Shown here: positions 32,452-43,757 of the stretch, one piece after another | How the letters are laid out: every line of letters starts with the position of its first letter | How positions within the stretch are numbered: the first letter of the stretch is position 1 | Assembly: GCA_945859605.1 (NCBI GenBank) | Contig: OX243820.1 | Location: 32,464,328 to 32,528,327, forward strand | DNA: 64,000 nt | Direction of reading: 5' to 3' | Source: Lumbricus rubellus | Lineage: Eukaryota > Annelida > Clitellata > Crassiclitellata > Lumbricidae | The notes under the pieces: model-generated | Database searches by the model: none | The model's input: only the letters and a program-made list of their open reading frames with translations | What the model was told of the DNA's origin: nothing | Made by a program: the position numbers and the translations under genes

Positions 32452-33065
32452 TTGTTTGTATGTATGTATGTATGTATGTATGTATGTATGTATGTATGTA
32501 TGTATGTATGTATGTATGTATGTATGTATGTATGTATGTATGTATGTATGTATGTATGTATGTATGTATGTATGTATGTATGTATGTATGTATGTATGTA
32601 TGTATGTATGTATGTATGTATGTATGTATGTATGTATGTATGTATGTATGTATGTATGTATGTATGTATGTATGTATGTATGTATGTATGTATGTATGTA
32701 TGTTTGTATGTATGTATGTATGTATGTATGTATGTATGTATGTATGTATGTATGTATGTATGTATGTATGTATGTACATGTATGTATGTATGTATGTATG
32801 TATGTATGTATGTATGTATGTATGTATGTATGCATGCATGCATGCATGCATGCATGTATGTATGTATGTATGTATGTATGTATGTATGTATGTATGTATG
32901 TATGTATGTATGTATGTATGTATGTATGTATGCATGCATGCATGCATGCATGCATGTATGTATGTATGTATGTCTGTATGTATGTATGTATGTATGTATG
33001 TATGTATGTATGTATGTATGTATTGTATGTGTGTGTATGTATGTATGTATGTATGTATGTACGTA
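32452..33065. repeat. (TATG)n array with two identical GCAT islands
   Basis: About 610 bp. 26-bp GCATG islands at 32,831-32,856 and 32,931-32,956 are exactly 100 bp apart. The array ends in (ACGT)4 at 33,060-33,074. Confidence 0.95.
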
Positions 33066-33239
33066 CGTACGTACGCAAATAATTATGTATATGATGAATG
33101 TTTGCATGAGTGTATGCAAACAGATGTGTATTGAATGTATGTTCATACATTGTATGAGACATTGTATGAACGTGTCTAACTGTTAACAACAAAGCCCCTT
33201 TATTATAGGGATCTTGCGGACGAATGGCGGGATGTACCC

Positions 33240-33475
33240 TACTCTTCTTTCTCTCTCTGTCTCTTTGTATCTCTGTCTGTCTGTTTGTCTTCTGTCTTCT
33301 GTCTGCCCCCTTCTATCTCCTCTCTCTGTCTCTCCCTCTATATCTCGCTCTGTCTCTGTCGCTGTCTCTGTAACTATATCTGTCTCTCTATCTCTCTCTG
33401 TCTTTCTGTCTTTCTCTCTGTCTCTCTGTCTCTCTCTCTGTCTCTCTCTGTCTCTCTCTCTCTGTGCGTGTGTTT
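33240..33475. repeat. (TCTG)n/(TC)n microsatellite
   Basis: Pyrimidine-rich tract; open frames are composition artefacts. Confidence 0.9.
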
Positions 33476-34415
33476 TGCTGTCTCTGTTTTTCTCTCACTG
33501 GTCTTTCCCGGCAGACGTACTCAATCCTCCAATGCATATCGATCGCTCGACAACCCTTCTGATGAGACGCAGCGATCCTCAATAAAACATTCCGAATGTA
33601 TCATTACGATCCCGTGGGAAAGGTCTTTAAGATAAGCCTCAACATAAATATATCTGTGTATATATTATACGTATATATTTATATTATGCATGCATATATA
33701 CATAATATATACATAGAAAGGGAAGGATATATACTGGCAGACACGCAGGACATGTACAGAGACAATAACTATAATAATGGTGAGACACATGCAATGCAGA
33801 CATTTGCACAGACATACCAAGGTAGACAAAAGGAAAGAATTAATGCTCACATCACTCACTACTTTATACAATATTATACAGTAACTATCCTTTTTTCGCA
33901 ATGTCAGTCTCGAAGTAGATTATTTTCTTGAAGATATGCAAACTAACTGAACGAACGGATGAACAATGTACTGAAATGCATTGATGTGTTTATGGCATAG
34001 TAAGCTTATTAAATGAACGAATGAACGAACAAGTGAATGGCTGAACAAATGAACACGGAATGGTTGAACCTGTAAATGAACGAATAAAACTTTATTGTTT
34101 TCTTTTGTTTTCACTCGATAATTACCACTGACCAATTAACCAAACTGCGTGTGTTTTCACGTGAATGTCACCCAGGAGTATTCTGTAGAAATTTACACAG
34201 CGCCTCTGGGGACCCGTTTAGGAATCGCTAAGGGAACATTGGTCGGATATACTCTGTGGAGTGCGCTGCGCCGATTATCCCTTAATGATCAGCAGGGATT
34301 TTTGTCTGACTAAACTAAATAGAAACAAGATAGTAAATAAAAAAGATTAGTCGTTTACTCATCCGCCATTTTGTGTTTCGTTCGATGGAATACGAATGTA
34401 ATTTCTAGATTGGAT
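33476..34415. other. spacer, nothing recognised
   Basis: No exon seen. GCGCCTCTGGGGACC at about 34,200 resembles a SINE 3' phrase, and CCGCCATTTTG (YY1-type) occurs at about 34,362. Confidence 0.4.
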
Positions 34416-34417
34416 AA

Positions 34418-34990
34418 AGTGACGATGACGATGATAATGAATTGATGATGATGATAATGATGATGATGATAATGACGATGGTGACGATGGTCATCATGAT
34501 GATCATGACGACGATGATGATGATATTCATGGTGATGACGACGACTAAAACGGCAACAAAACCAATGATGATAGCAATTATTAAAAAGATGATAATGATG
34601 ATGAAACTGTCCAAGATGATGATGATGATGAAGATGATGATTATGATTGCGGTTTTTGTGATGATAAAGACGATGAAAAAAAACAATAACATTTTATTAA
34701 TATTAATGATAATAACAAATAACAATAATAATAATAATAAAGTAGTAATAATTATAATAATGGCTATGGTAATAATAGTTTAGAATGTTAGTAGTACTTA
34801 GCGGAAATGAAGAAAATAATATTAATTATTATATTATTAATAATTCCATTATTAGAAGTTTTCAAACTCGGGTAGCCTAATGGTAGAATTTAATAACGAC
34901 AAAGTCACAGTTATTATTATTTATTTCTAGAAATCTATTAGGCTACTGTTAGATCAATTATAATAATGCCACTAAAATTAAAATAGTAAC
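34418..34990. repeat. (GAT)n then AATA-rich low-complexity DNA
   Basis: GATGAT/GACGAT to about 34,675, then AATAATA words. Upstream of the Rab-effector first exon. Confidence 0.75.
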
Positions 34991-35339
34991 ACCACCAATA
35001 GCAGTAATAAAAAATATCATCGACATAAACAAATGTTTACTACGAATGTGTGTCATTCACAGAAGTCTCAGCGCAACTCGTCCTCCAGCAACATCCATCC
35101 ATCACGTCTTCCATCACGTCTTCCATGTCGAACCTCAACCCCCCCACTTCCCTCACCCTTCAATCGACCCATCCTCGTCTCTCACCCACCCTCCCCTCAG
35201 TCCACTCCGGATTTTGGGAGACTTGATCCAGCCCCGAGTCCCACCAGTCGGATCGTTAATCCATCCACAACAGATCTCTAATCTGGTTCGACATTAATCC
35301 GCACATAATCCGTCGGTATAATTTAATCCAACAACAACG
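34991..35339 (+). promoter_or_regulatory. 5' flank/UTR of the Rab-effector gene
   Basis: Pyrimidine-rich (CCATCACGTCTTCC, CCCACC) rising in GC towards the ATG. The bases before the start (CAACG|ATG) give a purine at -3. No clear TATA box; the transcription start is not identifiable. Confidence 0.35.
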
Positions 35340-35743
35340 ATGAGTCTGCTCGGCAGCATCAGCGGCTTCCTCTCCTCCATCGCTGCCACCCCCATCGTCG
35401 CCCGGAACCCCCTGACGGACCACCTCTCCCGGTCCGTCCTTCCCCGGATGTCCCCGTCGCACTCCTCCACTCCTCCACCGTCCGACGCGTCTCCTACGAC
35501 GTCCGTCAGGTCCCAACAGGAAGTGCTTTCGCCGTACACCGGAAGTCGAAGGACCTCGTCTTCGTCGTCGTCGTGCTGGTCTTCAAGGTCGTCGCTCGTA
35601 AGGGAGGGATCCACGACGACGGACCCTGCACCGACGGACGTCGACCTTAGTCACCTGACGGATGAGGAGAGAGTGCAGATCAAGTCTGTCATGGAAAGGG
35701 CGAGACTCATACAGGAGTTCGACGCCTACGATCTTGTTACCAG
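35340..35743 (+). CDS. RIM/rabphilin-like Rab effector, exon 1 (Rab-binding helix)
   Basis: First coding exon: ATG at 35,340, 134 full codons plus two bases (AG), then donor CAG|GTAGGA. Residues 1-100 are Ser/Thr/Pro-rich. Residues 102-127 read DLSHLTDEER..IKSVMERAR, which matches the start of the Rab-binding domain in RIM proteins (xDLSHLTEEE..I..V..R). The bases left over (AG) join the first T of exon 2 to give Ser135. Known role of the family: binding Rab3/Rab27-type GTPases on secretory vesicles. RIM is the closest match by eye to the helix, rabphilin is also possible, and Slp/granuphilin less likely. Upstream and downstream introns are long; intron 1 is 12.7 kb. Confidence 0.72.
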
Positions 35744-35769
35744 GTAGGAAGATGGTATTACTCATTCTG

Positions 35770-36112
35770 ATTTGTCATTGCTGTGATTACATGTAGATCC
35801 ATCATTTTTATTGTGATAATTATTGTTATTACTATTATTGTTGTTGTTGTTGTTATTTTTATTGTTTCTCTGCCCCTATCTTTGTCTTTGTTCTTTTCTT
35901 CGTATTCTTTAAAAGCTCTCCTTTATTTTTGCTGTTTCTCTTTTTTGTCCTTATTCTTCACTGTTTGTGCTGCTTCTTTTTTTATTCATCTAATATTATT
36001 ATTCTTTGCAATCCTTTTCCTTTCCACATCTCTCTTTTCTGCCATCCACTATTTCATTATTTTCTACTACAGCTTCATGATTCATTCATGGTCAAGTCTT
36101 GCATCATCACCA
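35770..36112. repeat. T/CT-rich low-complexity intron DNA
   Basis: TTATTGTTGTTG, then CTTTTCTT words. Start of intron 1. Confidence 0.6.
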
Positions 36113-36134
36113 GTGAGAATTAAAAATCGTAAAC

Positions 36135-36375
36135 GTCGTGATCGTGATGATGATGATGATGATAGTTATACTGCTGCTGATGATGATGATGATAATGTTG
36201 ACGATGATAATGACAATGATGACGGTGATGATAACGACAACGACGACGATGACGATGACGGTGATAATGATGACAACGACGACGACGACGATGATGATGA
36301 CGATGACGATTACGATGACGATGACGACGACGACAACCATGACGATGACGATGACGACGACGATGACGATGTTCC
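36135..36375. repeat. (GAT)n/(GAC)n triplet array
   Basis: 240 bp of interleaved GAT/GAC/AAC triplets, open as poly-Asp, with no coding context. Confidence 0.9.
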
Positions 36376-36746
36376 CTTATAATTATTATTATTCATAAAT
36401 ATACAGCCCAATAAAAAAAGCAGCCCTTGAATCCATAATTTACAACGTCATTCTGTCAAACCCCGCGACCTCCTCATTGTCATATTAGAAATTGCTGCTG
36501 ATCTAATTCCACGAAATGATGGATGGATGTATGCGATGATCGTGCCACTCTGCCAACGCCACGTTGTGCGCATAAATCCATACGAAAAACGCACCCAAAT
36601 TTCCCGAGCAACGCCGGGTTCCACGTCTATTTATATAATATACGAGAATCGTTTAACGTTCTTTCTTCCACGGAATAACTTGACTCGCATCTGGCTTCGT
36701 CATTCTTCCACCGAAACAGCCGGCGGCGGCGGTCGCCAATGCTAAT

Positions 36747-36795
36747 ATCCATAGCAACCACCGTTGCCATAGCAACCGCCGTGGCCATAGCAACC
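36747..36795. promoter_or_regulatory. triple RFX X-box cluster
   Basis: GTTGCCATAGCAAC at 36,763-36,776 is a near-perfect palindromic X-box (consensus GTTGCCATGGCAAC). Flanking copies ATCCATAGCAACC (36,747-36,759) and GTGGCCATAGCAACC (36,781-36,795) place three sites at 17-18 bp spacing. RFX factors bind such sites in ciliary and some neuronal genes. Located 1 kb into intron 1 of the Rab-effector gene; it could be an enhancer or alternative promoter. Function is inferred. Confidence 0.5.
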
Positions 36796-36799
36796 GATT

Positions 36800-37135
36800 G
36801 TGTGACGTTGCATCGAGTTTCTCCTGCGGGATCAGAGAAGATGAGAAGCGTGCTGAAAAAGCTGCCCCGACGCGCCTTTGTGATCACGGGGGTCTCGATA
36901 GGAGAGAAGGGCGGAGAATGGTGGAGAGGCTGGAGAGGGTGGAAAGGGTGGAGAGGGTGGAGTTGGAGAGAGGACGGAGAAGGGAGTGAGGGTCTGGGAC
37001 TTCCGCTTGTATTGCGCTGCGTCTGCATTGTGCCTGGCCATGCGGGAGTTCTCGGAAGATGAGGACATTAAATAGGGGACTGTATATATCGGATCGCAAA
37101 CCTGTATTCTGTCCATTACTTCTCAATGAAGGATG
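36800..37135. other. GC-mixed intron DNA with GGAGAGG repeats
   Basis: GGTGGAGAGG/GGAAAGGGTGG repeats at 36,900-36,990. Open frames on both strands, none convincing. Confidence 0.4.
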
Positions 37136-37139
37136 GAAT

Positions 37140-37720
37140 AAATTTGAAGCGTGGAGAAGCGAAGCGTTCGAGAAGAGGAAGAAGCGAAAGAGAGGAAAGA
37201 GAAAGGGAGAATAGTGAAGGGAAGAAAACAGAGGGGATGCGCAGAGAAAAGTAGGCAGAAGAGGAAAGAAGAAAAGAGAAGAGAGAAGACAAGAGAAGAA
37301 AATGAAGGACTAGTAGTGGATGACACAGAAAAGAAAAGAGGTAAGCGTGGAAGTGCAGAGAAGGAAAGAAAGAGAAGAGCCTTAATTGGTCGTTCCAATA
37401 GTTTCAAATTAAATGATTGAAGCTTGGAGAAGAGATGTGAAAGAAGGTATGAGCAAAGAAGAGAAGAAGTTTAAGTGTAAACTAGAATGAAATAGAAGTG
37501 TATTTGACGAGAAGGGAAGAGAAGAGTCGAGTTTAGAAAGGAGGAATACAGCGACTATAATAAAGAGGGAAAGGAAACAGAATTACAGAGTGCATGGAGA
37601 AGAAGAGTATAGAGATTGAAACGAAGGGAAAGGAAGAGGGAAAGAGAAAACAAAGAGAGCGAAGTGGCAAGAAAAGAAGGACAAAAACCTTGACAAGAGG
37701 GTAAGGTCAGGCAATGACAA
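37140..37720. repeat. polypurine tract (GAGAAG/GGAAAG), about 580 bp
   Basis: Nearly all A+G on the plus strand; the mirror of the pyrimidine tracts elsewhere. Confidence 0.8.
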
Positions 37721-37885
37721 CAAAATAAAGACAGGACAATGACATGCAATATGGTCATGGGGTGGTATAAGAAGGCGCGACCTTATTGCTTCTGTATAAT
37801 CCTCACGCAAAAAAGAGAAGGTCATGACAAGAGGACAAGCTGAAGGCCATTGCTAGAGGACAAGATAACCGAGCGTATTTCCTTG

Positions 37886-37908
37886 GGGGGGGGGGGTGGG
37901 GGGGGGGC
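37886..37908. repeat. G-run (G10 T G9)
   Basis: Two long G runs separated by one T; a strong G-quadruplex candidate. Confidence 0.8.
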
Positions 37909-38019
37909 ATCGTGGCCTCCAAGGCATACATGCACAATACATGTACATGCAGTCTTCCTATAGCCTCCGTCAAAACTTGATTCTGCATAAGAATAAGATT
38001 ATGATGATTCGAGCATCGA

Positions 38020-38510
38020 CTTCTTCTTCTTCTCTCTCTCTCTCTCTCTTCATCCACCGTCCCCTATCACTCTCCCTCTTCACGCTACCCTCCCTTCCAT
38101 CCTCCCCTTCCACCCATCTTCACGTACACGTCATCAAATTCACATCTTCTTCCATCTCCTCTTCCAGCTTCTTCCAGCTTTCCATCCAATTCCGAATCAT
38201 CCTCTTTCACATTCAGCTCGTCTTCCAACCCCCTCCCCCACCCATTCCATTTACAGCTGCAACCCATCCTCGTTATCACCTTCCTCCTCCTCATCCTCCT
38301 CTTCGCTCTCAAATTCCTCATCTTCCTCTTAATCTTCTTATCCTTCTTCCTCATCCCTCTTCATCTTTTTCACCGTCCCTTATTTCTTCCCATTTTCGTC
38401 CCATCTTCTCCTTCTTCTCCTATTTAATCTTCCCCCGTTTACTGTTCCCCTTACTTCTACAGATTCTCCTCTTTCTTCTGTTCGTTCTCCTATCCGTACA
38501 TCTCTGTCTA
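38020..38510. repeat. pyrimidine-rich tract
   Basis: CTCTCT, CTTCCATC and TCCTC words; composition only. Confidence 0.8.
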
Positions 38511-38534
38511 TCTGTCTCCGTTTCTGTCTGTCCA

Positions 38535-38581
<47 letters not shown>

Positions 38582-38627
38582 GTCTTTTTGTCTATCCGTT
38601 TGTTCGTTTATTCGTCTGTCCGTCTTT

Positions 38628-38721
<94 letters not shown>

Positions 38722-38738
38722 ACCTGCCTGCCTGCCTC
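38511..38738. repeat. (CTGT)n then (TGCC)n microsatellite
   Basis: CTGT to about 38,625, then about 26 TGCC units to 38,735. Confidence 0.95.
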
Positions 38739-38889
38739 TGCATAACTATCCATTTCCTGACGCGTCACAACAATACAACAGACAAACATTTCTTTGACGA
38801 TTCTCAGCATCGACATAATAATGCTGTCCGGTGTTATAACGAACGGTTCACATTTCTCTGTCCGTCTTCTGTGCATAATTATACGTGTG

Positions 38890-39332
38890 CAATGCTGTGC
38901 ATGTGTTTGTGTATGTATGTGCGTGTGTGTGTGTGTGTGTACGTGAGTATGTGTATGTGTGTATGTATGTGTACATGTATGTGTATATGTGCATGTGTAT
39001 GTATGTGTATGTGTGTGTGCTTGTGTAATTGTGTATGTGTATGTGTATGTGCATGTGTATGTGTATGACTGTATGTGTATGTGTATGCGTGTGTGCGTGT
39101 GTGCGTGTGTATATGCAATTGTGCACGTGTATGTGTATGTGTAATGCTGTGTATGTGTGTGCATGTGTAATTGTGTATGTGTATGTGCATGTGTATGTGT
39201 ATGACTGTATGTGTATGTGTGTGTGCTTGTACGTGCGTGTGAGCGTATCTGTGTATGTATGTATGTGTGCGTGTGTACGTGTGTGCGTGTGCGTGAGTAC
39301 GTGTGTATGTATGTGTATATGTGTGTGGGAAT
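38890..39332. repeat. (TGTATG)n/(TG)n array
   Basis: TG with TATG, plus a long direct duplication ('TGTGTAATTGTGTATGTGTA' occurs at about 39,021 and 39,164). Confidence 0.9.
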
Positions 39333-39410
39333 GGTGAGTATTAGTACGTGCGCGCACATCTTTCAGCATGCGCTGGCACTGACAGCACTCTTGACAATAA
39401 TATTGGCTTT

Positions 39411-39914
39411 GTCTATAACAGTGGTTCTTAACCGGTGTTCGACCGAACCCTTGGGGTTCGGTTAGCCAGTGCCTGGGGTTCGGCAGAGGTCCTCTGAAAT
39501 ATATACATATTCAGTGAAAAAGTATCTGCTATTTTTTCAACTTTTATTTAATAAATTTTTTTGAAACCTTATTAAATTTAAACTGTTCATCCTGTTAACC
39601 TTAGTCCTTAGTTTTGTCTTACTACACCAGTGCACCTCCCGATAATTAACACTAGTAGGCATCTTTCTGTGAAGTAATACTTATAATTAAGGTATTACCG
39701 ATAAGATATGTAATTTTTCGTTGTTTTTCTGCAGAAATAGCATCGTATGACGTACGCTAAAAGGAACTATTACCATTTTCTTATATACTTAGGCTATACC
39801 ACAGAGTATGTCGAGCCAAAAATTATTGTTCAAATTTGAGGGGTTCGGTGAATGGTCATGGATTTCTCTTGGGGTTCGGCTCCCTTGAAAAGGTTAAGAA
39901 CCACTGGTCTATAA
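39411..39914. mobile_element. hAT-type MITE with 8-bp TSD
   Basis: The element proper is 39,419-39,906 (488 bp). Termini are CAGTGGTTCTTAACC and GGTTAAGAACCACTG, with identical 8-bp duplications GTCTATAA at 39,411-39,418 and 39,907-39,914. Subterminal GGGGTTCGG motifs repeat inside both ends. No transposase. It lies in intron 1 of the Rab-effector gene. Confidence 0.95.
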
Positions 39915-39959
39915 CAAAATTACTGAATTTCTTCTCTTATCTGCGCTCGCATTTTTTTA

Positions 39960-40075
39960 TAGGCTTCTGTCTGTCTGTCGGTCTGTCTGTCTCTTTGTCT
40001 GTCGGACTGTCTATCTGTACGTTTGCTATCTGTATGTTTTTGTCAATATGTTTGTCTGTCTGACTGTCTGTATGT
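39960..40075. repeat. (CTGT)n microsatellite
   Basis: Degenerate CTGT tract. Confidence 0.8.
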
Positions 40076-40077
40076 GA

Positions 40078-40116
40078 GTCTTGAAGGGGCGCTATAGCAA
40101 GTGCACATACATACAA
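40078..40116 (+). repeat. SINE 3'-end fragment
   Basis: TTGAAGGGGCGCTATAGCAA then GTGCACATAC matches the 3' end of SINE copy B (59,660-59,690). Confidence 0.65.
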
Positions 40117-40184
40117 ACAAACAAACCAAGAGTCTGTCTATTAATATGTCTTTATGTGTGACTGACTATGTACATCTATTATAC

Positions 40185-40222
40185 CTTTGTCTATCTGTCT
40201 ATCTGTCTGTCTGTCTGTCTGT
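40185..40222. repeat. (CTGT)n microsatellite
   Basis: Short CTGT tract; 40,223-40,500 after it holds nothing recognised. Confidence 0.75.
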
Positions 40223-40504
40223 GCGTCCATTCGGCTCCCCATCTATCTTCATTTATTGATGTCTCCTCTTTCATCCCCTTTCCTTCCCCCAATGGCGGTG
40301 GAGGTCGTTAAAGCCCTGTCCGTTCCTGCGACAGAGGATGAGAAGCAGGCATCATGGGTTGTTGTACCACCATCATCATTGTGGTTTCCCTGAAACCCAG
40401 AGGTCACAAGAACAGAAACGGATGTCAACGGTCATCGCCATAAAAGGACGAAGAATGGATGACAACGGAGAACAATAACACGTGGCTTTACGATACACAA
40501 TCTC

Positions 40505-40548
40505 ACTATGCTGTCTCTGTCTCTGTCTCCTCTCTGTGGGTCTGTATA

Positions 40549-40601
<53 letters not shown>

Positions 40602-41045
40602 TTATCTGTCTATGTCGTCTCTCTGTGGGTGGGTCTGTATGTATGTCTGTCTGTGTGACTTTCTGTCTGTCTCTCTCTCTCACTCTCTCTGTCTTTTTCT
40701 GTCTGTCTGTCTGTGTCTGTGTCTTTGTCTGTGTTTCTGTCTCTGTGTGTCTGGCTGTCTGGCTGTCTGTCTGTGTGTTTGTCTCTCTCTGTTTTATGCT
40801 CATTCTCTCTGAGCCTAGGTCAATTTCTCTGTGTCTCTCTGTCTGTCTGTCCTTCTATGTCTCTGTATCTGTCTCTGTCTTTCTGTGTGCCTGCCAGTCT
40901 ATCTGTCTGTGTGCACGTCTACCTGTCTATCCGTCTATCTGTTCGTCTTCCTGTCTGCCCGTCTGCCTGTCTGTATGCCCATCTATCTATCTGTATGTGC
41001 GTCTGTGCATTTACCTTCCTGTCTGTCTGTCTTTATGTCGTTTCT
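40505..41045. repeat. (CTGT)n/(TC)n array, about 540 bp
   Basis: TCTG-type tract with 'CTCTCTGTGGGTSTGTATRTC' words duplicated near 40,530 and 40,618. Confidence 0.9.
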
Positions 41046-41340
41046 TTCGAGTCAATTCTCCTGATACCAGAGTCCAGCAGCGTCTGTGGAGGGACCATAG
41101 CTGTAAGAAAACACGTCGTCGTCATCGCTATGGGAATTGAAACAAGATACTGTTCATCTTTTTATCTCAAGCGGACATTTAATCATCATTTTTACCCAAC
41201 CGTTATATCCCAAGGGTGCGATAAAAAAATAATGTGTGCTTGAGACATTTTTTAATACATTATTTTGCCCAACGTAAAGATTATCTCATGGGATTTCGTA
41301 AAGTTTCTGGGAATATAATTATAAGTTTGTGAAGCAATCT
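41046..41340. other. spacer, nothing recognised
   Basis: No supported feature. Confidence 0.4.
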
Positions 41341-41445
41341 TTATCATTATTATCATAATCATCAGCATTGTTATTGTTGTTATTATCATTATTGTCATTA
41401 TTATTAATATTAATATTATTATTATTATTATTATTACTATTATTA

Positions 41446-41480
<35 letters not shown>

Positions 41481-41491
41481 ATTATTATTAC

Positions 41492-41551
<60 letters not shown>

Positions 41552-41572
41552 TGTTATTATTGTTATTATCGG

Positions 41573-41645
<73 letters not shown>

Positions 41646-41715
41646 GTCATTATCACCATCATCACCACCACCATCACCACCACCACCACAACCATCATAA
41701 TCACCATCATCATTC
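41341..41715. repeat. (ATT)n array passing into (CAC)n
   Basis: About 300 bp of ATT with point variants, then ATC and ACC triplets. Open as poly-Asn, poly-Ile or poly-Leu by composition. Confidence 0.95.
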
Positions 41716-41819
41716 GCATTGATGGGCCTATTATTATTGTATATGGTTGTTGTTGTAATCATTATGATCGATATCATCATCACAGTTATTATGATTGAAA
41801 TAATATCTCCAATGCGACA

Positions 41820-41885
41820 ACGGGTATATAATTAATATATAATTAATATATTTATATAATATTATTTATATATATACAGCGCTTA

Positions 41886-41934
<49 letters not shown>

Positions 41935-41935
41935 C
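41820..41935. repeat. (TA)n with repeated TATAGCGCTT boundary
   Basis: (TA)n flanked by CAGCGCTTATAATA and ATAGCGCTTGAAAG, perhaps two SINE tails. Confidence 0.7.
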
Positions 41936-42013
41936 GCTTGAAAGTGGGTAATAAAGTTGCTTCTCCTCGCTTGAAGACAATTAATTTTATGCGAGCGGCC
42001 ATCGGCGCCCGAG

Positions 42014-42147
42014 CGCTACTTAGACGTTATACGGTATACTTAGACGTTATACGGTATACTTAGACGTTATACGGTATAATACTTAGACATTATACGGTAT
42101 ACTTAGACGTTATACGGTATACTTAGACGTTATACGGTATACTTGAC
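42014..42147. repeat. 20-bp minisatellite (TACTTAGACGTTATACGGTA)
   Basis: Seven near-identical copies with one 3-bp insertion and one G-to-A change. Confidence 0.95.
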
Positions 42148-42363
42148 GCTCAACAATTGACAGGAGAACAAATATATCTTCGATCGAGTGGAGCAGATAC
42201 CCTGACCCTTCGATGGGGGATGGGGGATGGGGGTGGGGGAGATACCATTTCCCCAAAATAATGGCACCCATGTGGCGTCGACATTCCTCTTCCGTATCTT
42301 CGTCGTCGGTGTCCTCCGCTTCCCTCACGGATCGGTGTCCAGGGGGCTTTGACGGATTGGACC

Positions 42364-42402
42364 AACCCCCCCCCCCCCATCAACCCCCCCCCCCCCCCGC
42401 GG
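42364..42402. repeat. two poly-C runs
   Basis: C14 and C15 runs separated by ATCAA; an i-motif/G4 candidate. Confidence 0.85.
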
Positions 42403-42439
42403 AGGATATCACCGGCGCGTCCATTCTACCATCTATCGA

Positions 42440-42924
42440 TTGATGAGGCCGTGCGTGCAATCGGAGAGGCGTTATAAAACAAATCGATGGAAATTCGTTG
42501 GTTTGGTTCTACGGGTGCGCGTGGGCCTGCCTCTGGTAGCTCTTTTCTGTGCATTGAATCGCTACGTTAGTTTATTATACTGATATGCTGTTGTAATGCA
42601 AGTCCTATTGGACTTTTAAGTTAACACACTGTCAGTGTAACAAATACAACAGTACTGATTTGTTTTTGCTGCTTGCTCGGCGCTATATGAATGTCCACTT
42701 TTAAGTATGATGGAAGTCCTGTATAGGCTGTTTGTGAGTCTTGCATAATTATGGTTTAAGACCGATAATGGTTATTGAAGTTGATGTACGTAATTTGCTA
42801 ACGCAGGGGTTTGGGGATAAGGTTGAGCTTTAAAAAAAGGCATTTGCAAAAGATCTTATAACAAAACGTTTACGTCACAGTGAGATGCTCACTCATCATT
42901 CAATCCGTCAGGAAATACCATCTC
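42440..42924. other. spacer, nothing recognised
   Basis: No supported feature. Confidence 0.4.
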
Positions 42925-43070
42925 TAATCCGTCTATCCATCCATTCATCTATCCATCCATCCAAACATCCATCCAGCTATTCGTCTTTCCATCCATCCAT
43001 CCATCCATCCAACTATTCATCCATCCAGCTATTCGTCCGTCCATCCAATTATCCATCCATCCATCCATAT
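42925..43070. repeat. (CCAT)n microsatellite
   Basis: CCATC repeats with 'CCAGCTATTCGTC' occurring twice. Confidence 0.85.
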
Positions 43071-43075
43071 ATATC

Positions 43076-43395
43076 CAGTCGTCCATGGGCGTCCGCAGCG
43101 GGGCGCAAGGGGGCGCAAGTGCGCCCCCCTAGATTTTTCGCATAGTTGCACATAAATTTAGATTATTTGGTTGTGATTGTTACAACGCAATTTGCAACGT
43201 GATTATCGGTGCGATCTACAAGTTGGACCTATTTATTTTTCTTTGGGTGCATAAGGTTCAGGTAGGCTATAGGATTATCTCGTGGTAATATGGAAATTCA
43301 AACTGTCCCTCATTAAATTTAGACCATGTGACAATTATTTAAAAGTTTGCGCCCCCCCCCCTAAAAAATTTCCTGTGGACGCCCATGCAGTCGTC
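43076..43395. mobile_element. hAT-type MITE with 8-bp TSD and G/C-run termini
   Basis: The element proper is 43,084-43,387 (304 bp). Termini are CATGGGCGTCCGCAG and CTGTGGACGCCCATG, followed inside by GGGGGCGCAAG and TTTGCGCCCCCCCCC. Identical 8-bp duplications CAGTCGTC flank it (43,076-43,083 and 43,388-43,395). Non-coding. Inserted in the CCAT tract of intron 1. Confidence 0.93.
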
Positions 43396-43755
43396 TATCG
43401 CTCCACCCCTGCGACCTTCCCTCCCTCTCACCCTCCAATTCCACCCGCCCATCCTTTGGCTCCAGTGGCCATCTTCCCGTCTTTTATTTTACAACCATGG
43501 TCTGGACTCTCTCTCTCTCGTGACCATGCCCATCCTCCCCCCCCCTCATTGGACTCGCCCACCCTCCTCCAATCGCCAAAACACCATACCAGAATAACGT
43601 ATACGTGTATTCAAATGTATATAATATATATATATATATATATTTGCGCATCCATGACATACATATATATATACGCGCATTGAATACATCCAGTGAAGTG
43701 ACAAACAGAGAATGATCATAATTATACATGATTATCGATGTGCATCTGTTTGAAA
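43396..43755. other. CT-rich, then TA-rich intron DNA
   Basis: C-rich to 43,560 and (TA)n at about 43,625-43,645. No gene. Confidence 0.45.
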
Positions 43756-43757
43756 TA

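Noticed and set aside
34442..34783. Met/Ile/Asp-rich frames at 34.4-34.8 kb and poly-Asp frame at 36.1-36.4 kb
   Set aside because: Translations of (GAT)n/(GAC)n tracts only.
36739..37062. Plus frame MLISIATTVAIATAVAIATD... starting in the X-box cluster
   Set aside because: Its first part is just the X-box repeats translated and its second part is GGAGAGG repeats. No protein signature.
42014..42147. Regulatory array (20-bp units with TTATACGGTATA palindromes)
   Set aside because: Copies are uniformly near-identical with no conserved-core pattern, so it looks like a young minisatellite rather than a binding-site array.
42213..42443. Ser/Pro-rich plus frame ending DITGASILPSID
   Set aside because: Borders on poly-C runs and repeats; no acceptor in a phase that fits the surrounding gene and no family resemblance.
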